The translations under genes were made by a program, and so were the position numbers. A DNA stretch of 39,628 nt from an uncultured Coriobacteriia bacterium (GTDB lineage: Bacteria > Actinomycetota > Coriobacteriia > Coriobacteriales > Eggerthellaceae), in the NCBI GenBank assembly GCA_949288145.1, contig CASEJD010000022.1, forward strand, positions 1 to 39,628, given 5' to 3'. The stretch's first letter is position 1. Each line of letters starts with the position of its first letter. Below are positions 39,225 through 39,628 of this stretch, in pieces. The notes beneath the pieces are model-generated. The model did not search any database. It was given only the letters and a program-made list of their open reading frames with translations, and was not told the origin of the DNA.

Positions 39225-39628
39225 GCGCGGAGGCGTGGACGGTCAAACGCGCCCTTGAGTGGACCGAGGGCTACCTCGCTCGCAAGGGCGACGAGAGCCC
39301 GCGCACGTCGGCGCAGTGGTTGCTGTGCGAAGCGTGCGGGCTTTCGCGGGTGCAGCTGTACACCGACGGCGAGCGCCCGCTCTCGCGCGAGGAGCTCGAC
39401 ACGCTGCACGAATGGGTGGCGCGCCGTGGTGCGGGCGAGCCGCTGCAGTACATCACCGGCGAAGTTGCCTTCCGCTACGTGACGCTCAAGGTGGCGCGCG
39501 GCGTGCTCATCCCTCGCCCCGAGACCGAGGTCCTGGTGAGCGAGGGCATCGGCGCCTTGCGCGCGGTGCAGAAGCGCCAGGAGGCTGCGGCGTGGGATGA
39601 TTTCGTGGCGGAGGCCGCCGAGCGGGCG
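39221..39628 (+). CDS. prmC: PrmC (HemK) release factor glutamine methyltransferase, 5' part
   Basis: The frame is open to the window end (136 codons, no stop), so the gene is cut. PrmC uses SAM to methylate the GGQ glutamine of release factors 1 and 2. The visible N-terminal part shows the family helical domain (TSAQWLLCEACGLSRVQLY near 33) and the signature GEPLQYITGEVAF...VLIPRPETEVLV near 79-107. The SAM and NPPY motifs would lie further right, outside the window. An insertion (RAVQKRQEAAAWDDFVAEA) after the signature is longer than usual. The ATG overlaps the upstream stop (ATGA), giving the order prfA, DUF6125-like, prmC. Confidence 0.93.
   Translation, partial: MSAEAWTVKRALEWTEGYLARKGDESPRTSAQWLLCEACGLSRVQLYTDGERPLSREELDTLHEWVARRGAGEPLQYITGEVAFRYVTLKVARGVLIPRPETEVLVSEGIGALRAVQKRQEAAAWDDFVAEAAERA

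Noticed and set aside
1-39628. tRNA genes, rRNA genes or CRISPR arrays
   Set aside because: I looked for TTCGAnTCC-type T-loops with CCA-like ends, rRNA-like segments and regularly spaced repeats and saw none. A tRNAscan-SE or Infernal run would settle it.

Overview
The window is high-GC, gene-dense bacterial chromosome with no rRNA, tRNA, CRISPR array, phage or transposase gene that I can see. Gene content suggests an anaerobic gut or oral actinobacterium of the Coriobacteriia, probably Eggerthellaceae: a HelD-type helicase, an SLH surface protein, an amidophosphoribosyltransferase-like/LOR-SDH pair, a DUF559-type nuclease-like protein, a BceRS/BceAB-like module, and AAAGG(A)-type ribosome binding sites. 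This is inferred from protein families and base composition only.

Layout. 1-301: stacked terminator hairpins from a gene left of the window. 302-8950: a signalling block with a membrane hybrid histidine kinase (minus) divergent from a PAS/GGDEF/GAF/GGDEF/EAL protein and a CheB-CheR-PAS fusion (plus). 9075-10688: a secreted transglutaminase-fold protein with three SLH repeats; its promoter -10 lies inside a near-perfect Fur-type box. 10885-13323: acpS (apparently leaderless), an EntS-like MFS exporter and thpR. 13552-16100: a two-gene operon of a PurF homologue without the catalytic N-terminal cysteine, followed by a LOR/SDH-domain (TIGR00300) protein. 16440-18743: helD. 18889-20740: an AT-richer segment with a DUF559-like gene and structured repeats, bracketed by an exact 18-bp direct repeat.

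20731-22127: a DMT permease and an orphan Nif11-type precursor peptide with a double-glycine site. 22326-25903: marR-rsmJ (overlapping) divergent from a DHA2-type drug exporter fused to two CBS domains. The two divergent promoters are interlocked with two MarR-like palindromes. 26143-27423: a CPA2 cation/proton antiporter. 27623-32974: a histidine kinase/response regulator pair divergent from an ABC ATPase and a 703-aa FtsX/BceB-like permease, an arrangement typical of peptide-antibiotic sensing and detoxification. 33155-34591: an NSS amino-acid symporter. 34733-35755: a patatin phospholipase. 36069-37414: thioredoxin and thioredoxin reductase. 37522-39628: prfA, a DUF6125-like gene and a prmC cut by the window end, overlapping by 1-4 bases. 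PrmC methylates the GGQ of the release factor.

The candidates most worth following are the Cys-less PurF/LOR-SDH operon, the orphan double-glycine peptide, the MFS-CBS fusion with its operator architecture, and the direct-repeat-bounded island. No complete, clearly unknown multi-gene defence system is visible.
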